Origin: Phytohabitans flavus
GTDB lineage: Bacteria; Actinomycetota; Actinomycetes; Mycobacteriales; Micromonosporaceae
Length of the DNA: 64,000 nt
Direction: 5' to 3'
NCBI RefSeq assembly: GCF_011764545.1
Contig: NZ_AP022870.1
Coordinates: 310,001 to 374,000 of the forward strand
In this document: in pieces, positions 55,581 through 64,000 of the stretch
How the letters are laid out: each line of letters begins with the position of its first letter
Position numbering within the stretch: the stretch's first letter is position 1
Made by a program: the position numbers and the translations under genes
The notes under the pieces: model-generated
What the model was told of the DNA's origin: nothing
The model's database searches: none
The model's input: the letters and a program-made list of their open reading frames with translations, nothing else

Positions 55581-58500
55581 TCAGAGGGCCAGGACCCGGT
55601 CGAGGAAGTCGCGGTACTGGCGCATGGCCACCCGCAGCGCCTCGGTGTCCGGGGTGTCCGACTGCCGGCGCGGGTCGAGGTCGACCTGCTCGGCCAGCAG
55701 CCGCTCGCCCAGGGCGTGCACCGCGCTGGCGACGAGGGCCTGCGCCTGCGCGACGGCCGAGACCGGGTCGTCGACGAAGTTCGACTTGATCTGCTGCCAG
55801 TCCTCGCGGAACTGCCGGGCCGCGTCCTCACTCCAGACCGCGATCTGCGTCTCGGCGAGATCGCCCGGCTTGAACTGCTTGGCCTCGACGAGCTCGCCGC
55901 TGTGCGCCTCACCCTCACCGAGCACCGCGAGCGCGGCCGGCGCCGCGGTGGCCGCGACAAGCTCCTCCGCGTCGTCATCCTCAGCCTCGGCGGCGATCTC
56001 CTCGACATCGGCCGCGGTTTCGTCGGCCGCCGCGGTTTCGTCGGCACCGGCCGCGACCACCTCGGCTACCGCCTCGGTCGCGGTTTCGTCGGCCTCGGCC
56101 GCCGCCTCGGTCGCGGTGGCGTCCGCCGCGGTCTCGTCGGCTGCGATGTCGGTGGCCGCTGCTGCGTCGACGGCTGCGGTCTCGTCGGCCTCGGCAGCCA
56201 CGGTGTCGTCGGCTGCCGTCTCTTCGGCTGCCGTCTCGGCGGCTGCGCTTTCGTCGGCCGTGGCGTCGGCGGCCGCTGTTTCGTCGGCTGCCGTTTCGTC
56301 CGCGGCCGGGATGATGCCCACTGCGGGAAGGCCGTCGGCCGGCGGGTGCGTCCAGTCGTGGTCGTCTCCGACCGGCGGCCCACTGGCCGTCAACGGCGCG
56401 ACGTTCGGCTCCGGGTTGGACCAGTCCTTGTCCAGCGACCCCGCGGACGGGCTGACCTCCGGCTCGATGGCGGCTTCTGTCGGTTGAATGATTTCCTCCT
56501 CGATGAGTGTCTCGTCAGCCACCCGACCCGCCGGCTCCGCCCACGCGTCGGTGACGGCCGCCCCGTTGATGCCGGGCACGGCCTCGGCAGGAACATCAGC
56601 AGGCGAAGGCGCCCCAGAGAGCACGGCGAACGCGCCAACCTCGGCCGGCTGCTCCAGGCCCAGGTCAGAATCAACGCCGGCGCCGTAGCCACCCGCCTCG
56701 TCGTCGTCCACGTAGACAGCGGCATCCAGCAGCGCCCCGTCGGTACCCGCGGCGTCGTCCGCGATCTCGGCGTCGGTCGCAGCGCCCTCCGCGTCAAGCG
56801 CACCGTCGACCTCGGCCACGTCCGCCTCAGGCACGGTGCCGCTCTCGTCGGCCTCGGCCTCGGTCGCGGCGGCGTCCACATCGGTCACCTCGGCCGCGTC
56901 GTCTCCGGCATCCGCCCCGGCAGTGTCCGCGTCCGCAACGGCTTCCTCGCCGCCGACGGCATCGTCAGCCACGGCGTCAGTTTCGGAGACGGCAGCGTTG
57001 ACCGCGACGATGTCGCCGCCTTCGGCCGGCTCCTCGTCCGTCGCCGCTTCGCCCTCGCCCGCGAGCTCGGTCACGGCCTCAGCCTCCGCGCCAGTCTCGG
57101 TCTCGGCCGCGCCACCCGCTTCAGCGGCCACCGCCGGCTCGGCGTCGGCTTCGCCGTCCGCTTCGACGGCGGCCTCTGCGTCAGGCTCGGTCTCGGCTGC
57201 GGCGTCTGCCTGGCCGTCCGTGTCAGCGGCAGCCTCTGCCTCGGGCTCGGTCTCAGCGGCGTCGGCTTCGTCGTCAGCGTCAGCCGTCGCCTGGGGCTCG
57301 GTCTCAGCCGCGGCGTCCGTGTCGCCGGCCGCTTCAGCGGTGACCTCTGCCTCGGGCTCGGTCTCGGTCTCGGTTGCCGCGTCTGCCTCGCCGTCCGCTT
57401 CCGTGGCGGCCTCTGCCTCGGGCTCGGCCGCAGTGGCGTCCGCCTCGTCTTCCGCGTCGGCTGCCGCCTCGGTCGCGACCTCCGGCTCCGCAGCGGCGGC
57501 GGCCTCGGGCCCGTCCTCAACAGCGGCGTCGGCCGCCGGCTCCTCCTCGGTGGCGGCTTCGGCTTCTGGCTCTACGTCGGCTTCGGATTCCCCGGCGACC
57601 TCCGCGTCAGGCTCCGCCGGGTCACCCTCCGCAGCCACCTCGGCGTCAGATGCGGCCGGCTCCTCCGCGACGGTCTCTGCCGCAGCCTCGGCTGGCGCGT
57701 CTGCGTCGTCGGCGGCCGGTTCGCCTTCGAGAGCAGGTGCGGTGGCGAGGCTGGCCTCGGCGTCCACCTCTGACTCTGCGTCGGTGCCCGCGTCCGAATC
57801 CGCCGCAGCGTCCACGTCGGACGCCGGCTCAGTGTCCACGCCGGACACCGCGTCCGCTTCAGGGTCGGTCGCCGGCTCGGCTGTGGCTTCGACGTCGTCG
57901 GTGTCCGCCGACTGGGTGTCCGCCTCCGCGTCGGTCGCCGCGTCCTCCGTGGCCGCCTCCGCCCCTGCCTCCGGCGTTACCTCCGCATCAGCGTCCGCGA
58001 GGTCGGCCGACTCGACGTCGGCGTCCTCAGTGGACTCCGGCTCGGTGGCCAGGCCCGCGGTCGCCTCCTCTGCGTCGGCTGCCGGCTCGGCGTCCGCGTC
58101 CGCGTCGGCCTCAGCCACGGTTTCGGCGTCGGCCTCCGCCTCGGCGGCCGTGTCACCGGCGGGCTCGACCGCAGGCTCGGCAACCGCTGCGGCTTCGGGC
58201 TCGGTCTCGGTGGCGACTTCGGCTTCGGGCTCGGTCTCAATGGCAGCTTCGACCTCGGCCGCCGCGGGGGCGTCGGCGCCGGTGTCGGATTCGGCCTCCG
58301 GCTCTGCGGGCGCGTCGCCCTGAGCGTCGGGCAGCGGCTCGGCCTCGGCGACCACGCCTGCCTCGGCGTCGGCGGCCGTCCCGCTGTCCACCTCGGCCTC
58401 GCCGGCTTCGGCCTCGGGCGCGACCTCGTCGGCAGCATCCACCGCATCGGCCGGGGCGGCTTCAACGGCCTCGGCCGTCGCGGTGTCCGCACCGGTCTCA

Positions 58501-59638
58501 GCGTCCGCGTCGGTGGCGTCGGCGTCGGCGCTCGCCTCGGTGGTCTCAGCGTCCGCTGCGATCTCGGTGTCCGCGCTGGTCTCAGCGTCCGCGTCGGTGG
58601 CATCGGCGTCAGTGCTCGCCTCGGCCGTCTCGGCGTCGGCACCAGGCTCGGTGTCCGCGTCGGTGGCGTCGGCCGCGGTGTCCGCGTCGGCGGCCTCGGT
58701 GCTCGCCTCGGCAGTGGCGGTCTCAGCGTCGGCGTCGGCATCCGCCGGCGCAGTGTCCACGTCGGACTCGGCGTCGGCCTCGTCGCTGTCCACCTCAGCC
58801 TCGATGGCAGCTTCGGCCTCGGTCGCCGTGGCCGCCTCGTCGACCGTCGCGTCTGGCTCGGCGTCGGCGGGCGCGGCGGCGTCTGCCTCGGGCGTGGTGG
58901 CGTCTGCCTCCAACTCGGCGGACGCGTCGGCGTCCGGCTCCGCCGCGTCCGTCGTGGTGGCGGCGTCCGTCGTGGTGGCGGCGTCCGTCGTGGTGGCGGC
59001 GTCCGGGTCGGGAGCGGTTGCATCGCCCGCGTCGGGCTGGGCGAGCGTTTCGGCTACGGCGTCGGTCTCGGGCGCCGCCTCCAGGTCCGGCGCCGCGTCC
59101 ACCGGGGCGTCAGGTGCGGCTTCGGGCTCGACTGCCGTCTCGACCGCAGCCACGGGCTCGGTCGCCACCTCGGCGGAGGCCGCCGCGTCTGGCGCGGCCT
59201 CGGTCTCCGTCTCGGTGGCGGAGCCAGCGTCCGTCTCGGTGGTGGAAGCAGCGTCCGTCTCGGTGGTGGAAACCGCGTCCGCCTCGGTGGTGGAAGCGGC
59301 GTCCTCCGGGGAAGGGGCGTCCGTGGCGGGAGGGGCGTCCGTGGGAGAGGAGGCGTCTGTGGCGGTTGCGGCGTCAGGAGCCGCGGGGGCGTCGGGCGGG
59401 GCGGGCGTGGCCGGGGGCGTTGCGGAGGAGTCGATCAGCTGGGTGGCGAGCGGCGGCAGGGGGACTCGTCGGCGCGCTCGCGCGGGACGATGATCGGGAT
59501 CTCGGACGTGGGCTCGTTGAGGGCTGTGGTCTGCTCCGAGGGCGGTCGCTGGCCGGGAAGAAGCCCGGCGGGTACGACGGGAAGTGGGGCTGTCGTCTCG
59601 GTGTCGTGCTGGGGACCTGACGTGGGGGTGGGCTGCAT
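55581..59638 (-). CDS. Giant acidic Ala/Glu/Asp/Thr-rich protein with small conserved C-terminal domain, frameshifted
   Basis: About 1,352 aa. ATG 59638 (MQPTPTSGPQHDTETTAPLP) gives an N-terminal 60 residues; the frame then shifts by one at about 59455-59460. Some 1,100 residues follow made almost only of Ala, Glu, Asp, Thr, Val and Pro, with local tandem units such as DAATTT three times (near 58960-58998). A less repetitive stretch (about 56400-56720) has YVDDDEAGGYG and DKDWSNPEP. The last 100 residues are normal: VWSEDAARQFREDWQQIKSN, FVDDPVSAVAQAQALV and LRVAMRQYRDFLDRVLAL, like a short domain common in actinobacterial proteins of unknown function. Predicted strongly acidic and unfolded; no signal peptide. 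Confidence 0.75.
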
Positions 59639-59893
59639 GACTCTGGTGTCCTCCGTCCGCTCGGCTGGGCCCCGGCGAGCGGATGCCGGGGTGCCCGGTG
59701 CGCCCATACGTGATCTTCGGCAGGGCGCAGCCCACGAAAAGGCGGACGACGCCCGAACCGTTGCGATTCTGGCCCAGCCTGACAACTGGGCACCCCGCCG
59801 GAGACCCTGGCGGCGCACCGACAACCTACCGTCCAGCGGTGCTCAGCACAGCCCTCGAAAGGCACCACTTCCCGTGCGGAACAATTGGACACT

Positions 59894-60355
59894 GTGCCAG
59901 TACCTGAACCGCCGACCCAGGCCGTCCGACCGTCCTCCCTCGATCCGGTTATCGCCGCCCGACTGAGCCGCAACGAGGCCGGTCTCGTGGCCGCGATCGT
60001 GCGCGAGCACGGCACCGGAGACGTGCTGATGATGGCCTGGATGGACGACGAGGCGCTGCACCGCACACTCACCACCGGGCGGGCCACCTACTGGTCGCGC
60101 AGCCGCCAGGAGTACTGGGTGAAGGGCGAGACGTCGGGCCACCACCAGTACGTGAAGGCCGTCTCCCTGGACTGTGACGGCGACGCCGTACTGGTCACCG
60201 TCGAGCAGGTGGGCGCGGCCTGCCACACCGGCAACCACACGTGCTTCTTCGACGAGCTGCCCGTAACGGCGCCAAAGACAGAGCTGCCCGCGACGGCGAC
60301 AAAGACAGGACTGCCCGTCACGGCGCCAACGGCAGAGACGGGAACGCAAGCATGA
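59894..60355 (+). CDS. hisI: Phosphoribosyl-AMP cyclohydrolase HisI with repeat tail
   Basis: Third step of histidine synthesis; zinc enzyme. GTG 59894 chosen; a TTG at 59885 is also open. Family core: [71 protein letters not shown] with the metal-binding Cys and Asp residues. The C-terminal 30 residues are unusual: three units of [13 protein letters not shown] sequence from a 27-bp tandem DNA repeat (60254-60334). Separate from the his cluster but coupled to trpE by ATGA, an arrangement that allows joint supply of His and Trp. Confidence 0.93.
   Translation: MPVPEPPTQAVRPSSLDPVIAARLSRNEAGLVAAIVREHGTGDVLMMAWMDDEALHRTLTTGRATYWSRSRQEYWVKGETSGHHQYVKAVSLDCDGDAVLVTVEQVGAACHTGNHTCFFDELPVTAPKTELPATATKTGLPVTAPTAETGTQA
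60254..60334 (+). repeat. Three 27-bp tandem repeats in the hisI 3' end
   Basis: Units 60254-60280, 60281-60307 and 60308-60334 begin GAGCTGCCCGTAACGGCGCC, GAGCTGCCCGCGACGGCGAC and GGACTGCCCGTCACGGCGCC. Each encodes nine residues of the type ELPVTAPKT. Recent slippage duplication in a non-essential tail is the likely origin. Confidence 0.8.
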
Positions 60356-61870
60356 CCACCGGAGTGGTGACACCGGACCTGGACACGTTCCGCGCCCTCG
60401 CCGCTACCCGCCGCGTCGTGCCGGTCACGCGGCGGCTGCTGGCCGACGGGGAGACGCCGATCGGCGTGTACCGCAAGCTGGCCGGCGGCCCCGGCACCTT
60501 CCTGCTGGAGTCCGCCGAGCAGGGAGCGGGCACCGCGTGGTCGCGCTACTCCTTCATCGGCGTGCGGAGCGCGGCCACCCTCGTCGAGCGGGACGGCCGC
60601 GCCGCGTGGCTGGGCACCCCGCCGGCCGGTATCCCCACCGAGGGCGAGGTCGTCGACGTCCTGAAGCAGACGGTGGCCGCCCTCACCAACAACGAGACCC
60701 CGCCGGCCTCCCACCGCTCACCGGGGGCATGGTGGGCTACCTCGGGTACGACCTGGTGCGCCGCTTCGAGCGCCTCCCCACCCTCGCCGAGGACGACCTG
60801 GCGCTGCCCGAGCTCGGCATGATGCTTGCCACCGACCTCGTGGTGCTCGACCACTACGAGGGCGCCGCGATCCTCGTGGCCAACGCGATCACGGAGGACG
60901 GCGACCCCGACCCGGCGTACCACCACGCGGTCGGGCGGCTCGACGCGATGACCACCGCCCTCTCCCGCCCCATCCCGCCGATGATTTCCACAGTGGACAG
61001 CCCGGCGCTGGGCGAGGTGCGCAGCCGCACCGGGTCGGGGGAGTACCCCAAGGCGGTCGAGGTGGCCAAGGAGGCGATCCGCGCGGGCGAGTGCTTCCAG
61101 ATCGTTGTGGCGCAGCGCTTCGAGCGGGAGACCACCGCCGACCCGCTCGACGTCTACCGGGTGCTGCGCACGACAAACCCCAGCCCGTACATGTACCTGC
61201 TTCGCTTCGACGACTTCGACATCGTGGGCTCTTCACCGGAGGCGCACCTCAAGGTGACCGGCGGGGCTGGAGACACGCCGCGGCGGGCACTGCTCCACCC
61301 GATCGCCGGCACCCGGCCGCGCGGCGCCACGCCGGAAGCGGACGGCGGGCTGGCCGCCGAGCTGATCTCCGACCCCAAGGAGCGGGCCGAGCACGTGATG
61401 CTCGTCGATCTCGGCCGCAACGACCTCGGCCGGGTCTGCCGCCCGGGCACGGTCGAGGTGCCGGAGTTCGCGACCATCGAGCGGTACAGCCACGTGATGC
61501 ACATCGTCTCCACCGTCGTCGGCGAGCTGCGCGAGGACCAGACGGCGTTCGACGCGCTGGCCGCCACGTTCCCGGCCGGCACGCTCTCCGGTGCGCCCAA
61601 GGTGCGGGCCATGGAGATCATCGAGGAGCTGGAACCGACCCGCCGCGGGCTGTACGGGGGACCGTCGGCTACTTCGGCTTCGGCGGCGACATGGACATGG
61701 CGATCGCGATCCGCACCGCGCTGATCCGCGGCGGCCGGGCGTACGTGCAGGCCGGCGCGGGCATCGTCGCCGACTCCGACCCGGCCGCGGAGGAGCGGGA
61801 GACCCAGAGCAAGGCGGCCGCCGTCCTGGCGGCCATCGCCGCCGCGGAGACGTTACGGCCGGCACGATGA
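60352..61870 (+). CDS. trpE: Anthranilate synthase component I TrpE, two frameshifts
   Basis: Makes anthranilate from chorismate with ammonia from TrpG. About 506 aa from ATG 60352. N-terminal [20 protein letters not shown] holds the Trp-feedback type LLES motif. The frame drops by one at about 60717-60722 and at about 61660-61666. The core shows [50 protein letters not shown] and [18 protein letters not shown]. Both breaks restore with one base. ATGA overlaps with hisI and the next gene. Confidence 0.94.
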
Positions 61871-62364
61871 ACGAGCGCCGCCAGCTCGCGTACACCGTGA
61901 TCCTCTGCCTCGCCGGCGCGGGACTGGCGCTCTTCGCGGCGACCCGCACCTGGACGGTCGAGGTGGTCACGAGGGCGGAGCCGCTGACGCCGACCCGTAC
62001 CGCGCGGACCGGGGGCGACATCCTGCCCTGGCTCCCGCCCCTCGCAGTGGTTGGTCTTGCCGGGTCGGGCGCGATCGTGGCCACCCGTCGCTTGGCTCGA
62101 CGGTGGGTCGGCGTACTACTGCTGCTTGTCGGTCTTGGGGTGGCGGCTGGCGGAGCCTACGGTCTCAGCGAGACCACGGCGTGGGCCCTCGCCTGCCTGG
62201 CGGGTGGGCTGGCGCTGGCCGCTGGCGGCGCTCTGACGGCCGTGCGCGGGCCGTCCTGGCCCGGTCTGGGTACCCGCTACGAACGGGCGGCGCGGCGGCC
62301 GGCAGACGGTCCTACGGCGGCCTGGGACGCCCTCGACCGGGGCGAGGACCCGACGCTGAGCTGA
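61867..62364 (+). CDS. TIGR02234 family Trp-associated membrane protein
   Basis: 165 aa from ATG 61867 (overlaps trpE stop). Four membrane helices: about 8-26, 50-70, 75-97 and 103-125. [28 protein letters not shown] is the family start. This family is almost always found between trpE and trpC in actinobacteria; its role is unknown, possibly a transporter or regulator tied to tryptophan. Confidence 0.88.
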   Translation: MNERRQLAYTVILCLAGAGLALFAATRTWTVEVVTRAEPLTPTRTARTGGDILPWLPPLAVVGLAGSGAIVATRRLARRWVGVLLLLVGLGVAAGGAYGLSETTAWALACLAGGLALAAGGALTAVRGPSWPGLGTRYERAARRPADGPTAAWDALDRGEDPTLS

Positions 62365-62561
62365 CTGATCAGGCGGCGCACCTCGTTGTGGCGGTCGGCC
62401 CGGGCCCGGTCGGCGCAGATGGCCTCCCACGCGTTGCGGCGCGCGGTGCGCACGTTGGCGTCGCCGATCACCACCCGCTCGACGGTGTCGATCATGCCGA
62501 CAGCGATGGAAAGGACCGAACGGGGTATCTCGACAAGGCCGCTAGGTTGCGTGTCGCTCAT
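62277..62561 (-). CDS. Small conserved protein convergent with the Trp-associated membrane gene
   Basis: 94 aa from ATG 62561 ([31 protein letters not shown]). A helical core ([42 protein letters not shown]) looks like real protein sequence. The last 20 or so residues overlap the TIGR02234 gene by 88 bp on the other strand and are basic and Ala-rich; a missing base could have hidden an earlier stop. Function unknown. Confidence 0.5.
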   Translation of the reverse strand: MSDTQPSGLVEIPRSVLSIAVGMIDTVERVVIGDANVRTARRNAWEAICADRARADRHNEVRRLISQLSVGSSPRSRASQAAVGPSAGRRAARS

Positions 62562-62894
62562 GGTCGCGCTCCGGTATCGGGTGTCAGGCACCGCCGAACA
62601 GTCTGCCTGACGTTGATCGTGCGGGAGGTCTGTTTCGGGCCGATGACCCGTCGGTCAAGTGTCCCGGAACGCACCCCGAAGACGGCCACCGCACGGCCCG
62701 AACGTGACGCGGCGAACAGCCGGCCGGGCGGCGACGGCCGGCACGGTCCGGCCTGGTCAACGCGCCCCTCGGACCGGATCTTGCCGGCATTATGCCCGAG
62801 TCCAACACGCGAGGCTCTTCATACCCCGGACTCGGAGTCGTCGGTGGCGCCCCCTAGCATCGGGCGAATGACACCCGGAAAGGGGAGTCCGTTG
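62562..62894. other. Divergent intergenic region upstream of trpC
   Basis: 333 bp without a recognisable gene. GTCAGGCA (62583-62590) and TGCCTGAC (62604-62611) form a perfect 8-bp inverted pair with a 13-nt spacer, near the start of the minus-strand small gene. TAGCAT (62855-62860) is a possible -10 box 7 nt before ATG 62868. AGGGGAG (62881-62887) is the ribosome site for GTG 62895. No Trp-rich leader peptide was found. Confidence 0.5.
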
Positions 62895-63764
62895 GTGACT
62901 GCTGAGCATGCGTACGCGGACGACGAGGGCGGCAAGCCGGCCGCCGGGGGACCCGCGAATGTCCTCGACGAGATCCTCGCGGGTGTGCGGGCGGACGTCG
63001 AGCTGCGAGAACAGCGGGTCTCGCTGGAGCGGGTGAAGGAGCTCGCGGCCGCCGCGCCGCCGGCACTCGACGCCTACGCGGCCCTGCGCCGCCCCGGCGT
63101 CGGCGTGATCGCCGAGGTCAAGCGCTCCTCCCCGTCCAAGGGGCAGCTGGCCGAGATACCGGACCCGGCGGATCTTGCGACGGAGTACGCGGCGGGCGGC
63201 GCCCGGTGCATCAGCGTGCTCACCGAGGGGCGGTGGTTCGGCGGCTCGCTGGACGACCTCGTCTCGGTGCGAGCCGCGGTCGGAGTGCCTCTGCTGCGTA
63301 AGGACTTCGTCGTCTCCAGCTACCAGGTGCACGAGGCTCGCGCGCACGGCGCCGACCTGGTGCTGCTGATCGTGGCCGCGCTGGAGCAGAATGTGCTGAC
63401 CGGCCTGCTGGAGCGGATCGAGTCGCTCGGCATGACGGCGCTCGTCGAGGTGCACACCGAGGAGGAGGCCGACCGCGCGCTGGAGGCCGACGCCAAGGTC
63501 ATCGGGGTCAATGCGCGCAACCTGCGCACGCTCGAGGTCGACCGCTCGGTCTTCGAGCGGATCGCGCCCGGCCTGCCCAACAGCGTCGTCAAGATCGCCG
63601 AGTCGGGTGTGCGCGGCCCGCACGACCTGATCAGGTACGCGTCGGCGGGCGCCGACGCCGTCCTCGTCGGCGAGGGCCTGGTCACCCAGAAGAGCCCCCG
63701 CGACGCGGTGGCCGCGCTGGTCAACGCCGGCAACCACCCCGCCACCCCCAGGCCGGTCCGGTGA
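62895..63764 (+). CDS. trpC: Indole-3-glycerol phosphate synthase TrpC
   Basis: 289 aa from GTG 62895, which has AGGGGAGT 7 nt upstream; ATG 62868 (leaderless) is an alternative. Beta/alpha barrel with [38 protein letters not shown] (catalytic Lys region), [38 protein letters not shown] and [15 protein letters not shown]. The N-terminal 20 residues are a Gly/Asp-rich extension. GTGA overlap with trpB. No fused TrpF domain. Confidence 0.94.
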   Translation: MTAEHAYADDEGGKPAAGGPANVLDEILAGVRADVELREQRVSLERVKELAAAAPPALDAYAALRRPGVGVIAEVKRSSPSKGQLAEIPDPADLATEYAAGGARCISVLTEGRWFGGSLDDLVSVRAAVGVPLLRKDFVVSSYQVHEARAHGADLVLLIVAALEQNVLTGLLERIESLGMTALVEVHTEEEADRALEADAKVIGVNARNLRTLEVDRSVFERIAPGLPNSVVKIAESGVRGPHDLIRYASAGADAVLVGEGLVTQKSPRDAVAALVNAGNHPATPRPVR

Positions 63765-64000
63765 ACGCGTCCGCGGCCGGCCTGCTGCCCGACGTCAGCG
63801 GGCACTTCGGGCGGTACGGGGGGCGCTTCGTACCGGAGGCGCTCATCGCCGCGCTCGACCAGCTCGACCAGGCGTACCGGCACGCGCTGGCCGACGAGGC
63901 GTTCCAGGCGGAGTTCGGGCGGCTGCTGCGCGACTACGCGGGCGTACCGTCGCTGCTCTACCGCGCCGACCGCTTCTCCGCGGCGGCCGGTGCGCGGATC
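63761..64000 (+). CDS. trpB: Tryptophan synthase beta chain TrpB, 5' part (cut by window end)
   Basis: Converts indole and serine to tryptophan. GTG 63761 overlaps the trpC stop. The first 80 residues are visible: [29 protein letters not shown] is the standard N-terminus, followed by [20 protein letters not shown]. The PLP lysine region lies beyond the window. trpA is expected to follow. Confidence 0.92.
   Translation, partial: MNASAAGLLPDVSGHFGRYGGRFVPEALIAALDQLDQAYRHALADEAFQAEFGRLLRDYAGVPSLLYRADRFSAAAGARI

Noticed and set aside
55716..59620. Long plus-strand open frames opposite the giant acidic gene, including a Ser/Ala-rich frame at 56836-58323 and an Arg/Pro-rich one at 57374-59620
   Set aside because: They are shadows of the repetitive minus-strand gene: composition follows from its biased codons, they lack domains and ribosome sites, and the minus frame alone has a normal N-terminus and conserved C-terminal domain.
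1..64000. tRNA, rRNA, riboswitch, T-box, CRISPR array, prophage, biosynthetic gene cluster
   Set aside because: Looked for and not seen. No CCA-ended cloverleaf, no regularly spaced direct repeats, no phage or PKS/NRPS proteins.

Overview
The window is high-GC DNA from an actinomycete, most likely a member of the Micromonosporaceae. The evidence is the dcw cluster running into sepF–yggT–divIVA, a PriA-type HisA with no trpF in view, hisI placed next to trpE, a DUF2567 membrane protein, many GTGA/ATGA stop–start overlaps, and the general protein style. No rRNA, tRNA, CRISPR array, prophage or transposase was found. I cannot fix the genus from sequence alone.

Layout. (1) 1–17.5 kb: cell division and wall cluster on the plus strand: end of rsmH, ftsL-like, pbp (ftsI-like), murE, murF, mraY, a 1.1-kb gap where murD would be expected, ftsW, murG, murC, ftsQ, ftsZ, yggS, sepF, yggT, divIVA. 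(2) 17.7–25.1 kb: DUF167 protein, a K+/H+-type antiporter, a DksA-like zinc-finger protein, lspA, rluD, an unknown anchored protein and a large ParA-like ATPase. (3) 25.3–29.9 kb: dnaE and a DUF2567 membrane protein. (4) 29.9–36.3 kb: a LON-domain protein divergent from hisD-hisC-hisB-(55 aa)-hisH-(105 aa)-priA-hisF. (5) 36.7–46.6 kb: accessory genes: a small putative winged-helix protein, GH20 hexosaminidase, a YczE/YczR-like pair, acyl-CoA synthetase, a PepSY protein with a two-component system, and small proteins. (6) 46.7–50.3 kb: heterodimeric ABC exporter. (7) 50.4–55.5 kb: DUF2470 protein and an S4 paralogue sharing an iron-box-like region, a TetR-controlled ABC system, and MerR plus aldo/keto reductase. 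(8) 55.6–59.6 kb: a giant acidic low-complexity protein. (9) 59.9–64 kb: hisI-trpE-TIGR02234 and trpC-trpB, the latter cut by the window edge.

Two repeat families stand out. A 62-nt palindromic repeat occurs three times (11876, 29843, 50397), each at a gene end, and it supplies the last residues and the stop codon of two unrelated proteins. A second family has about 57-nt inverted termini. It occurs as a 977-bp block in the murD position, a 324-bp block after hisF, and a collapsed 66-bp hairpin at 40.8 kb.

Seventeen genes are broken by about 25 apparent frameshifts. Every one has the sign of a single missing base, and most fall in or next to G/C runs. The list includes essential genes (dnaE, murF, murG). 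I read these as consensus sequencing errors, not gene decay, and I give each such gene its full extent.
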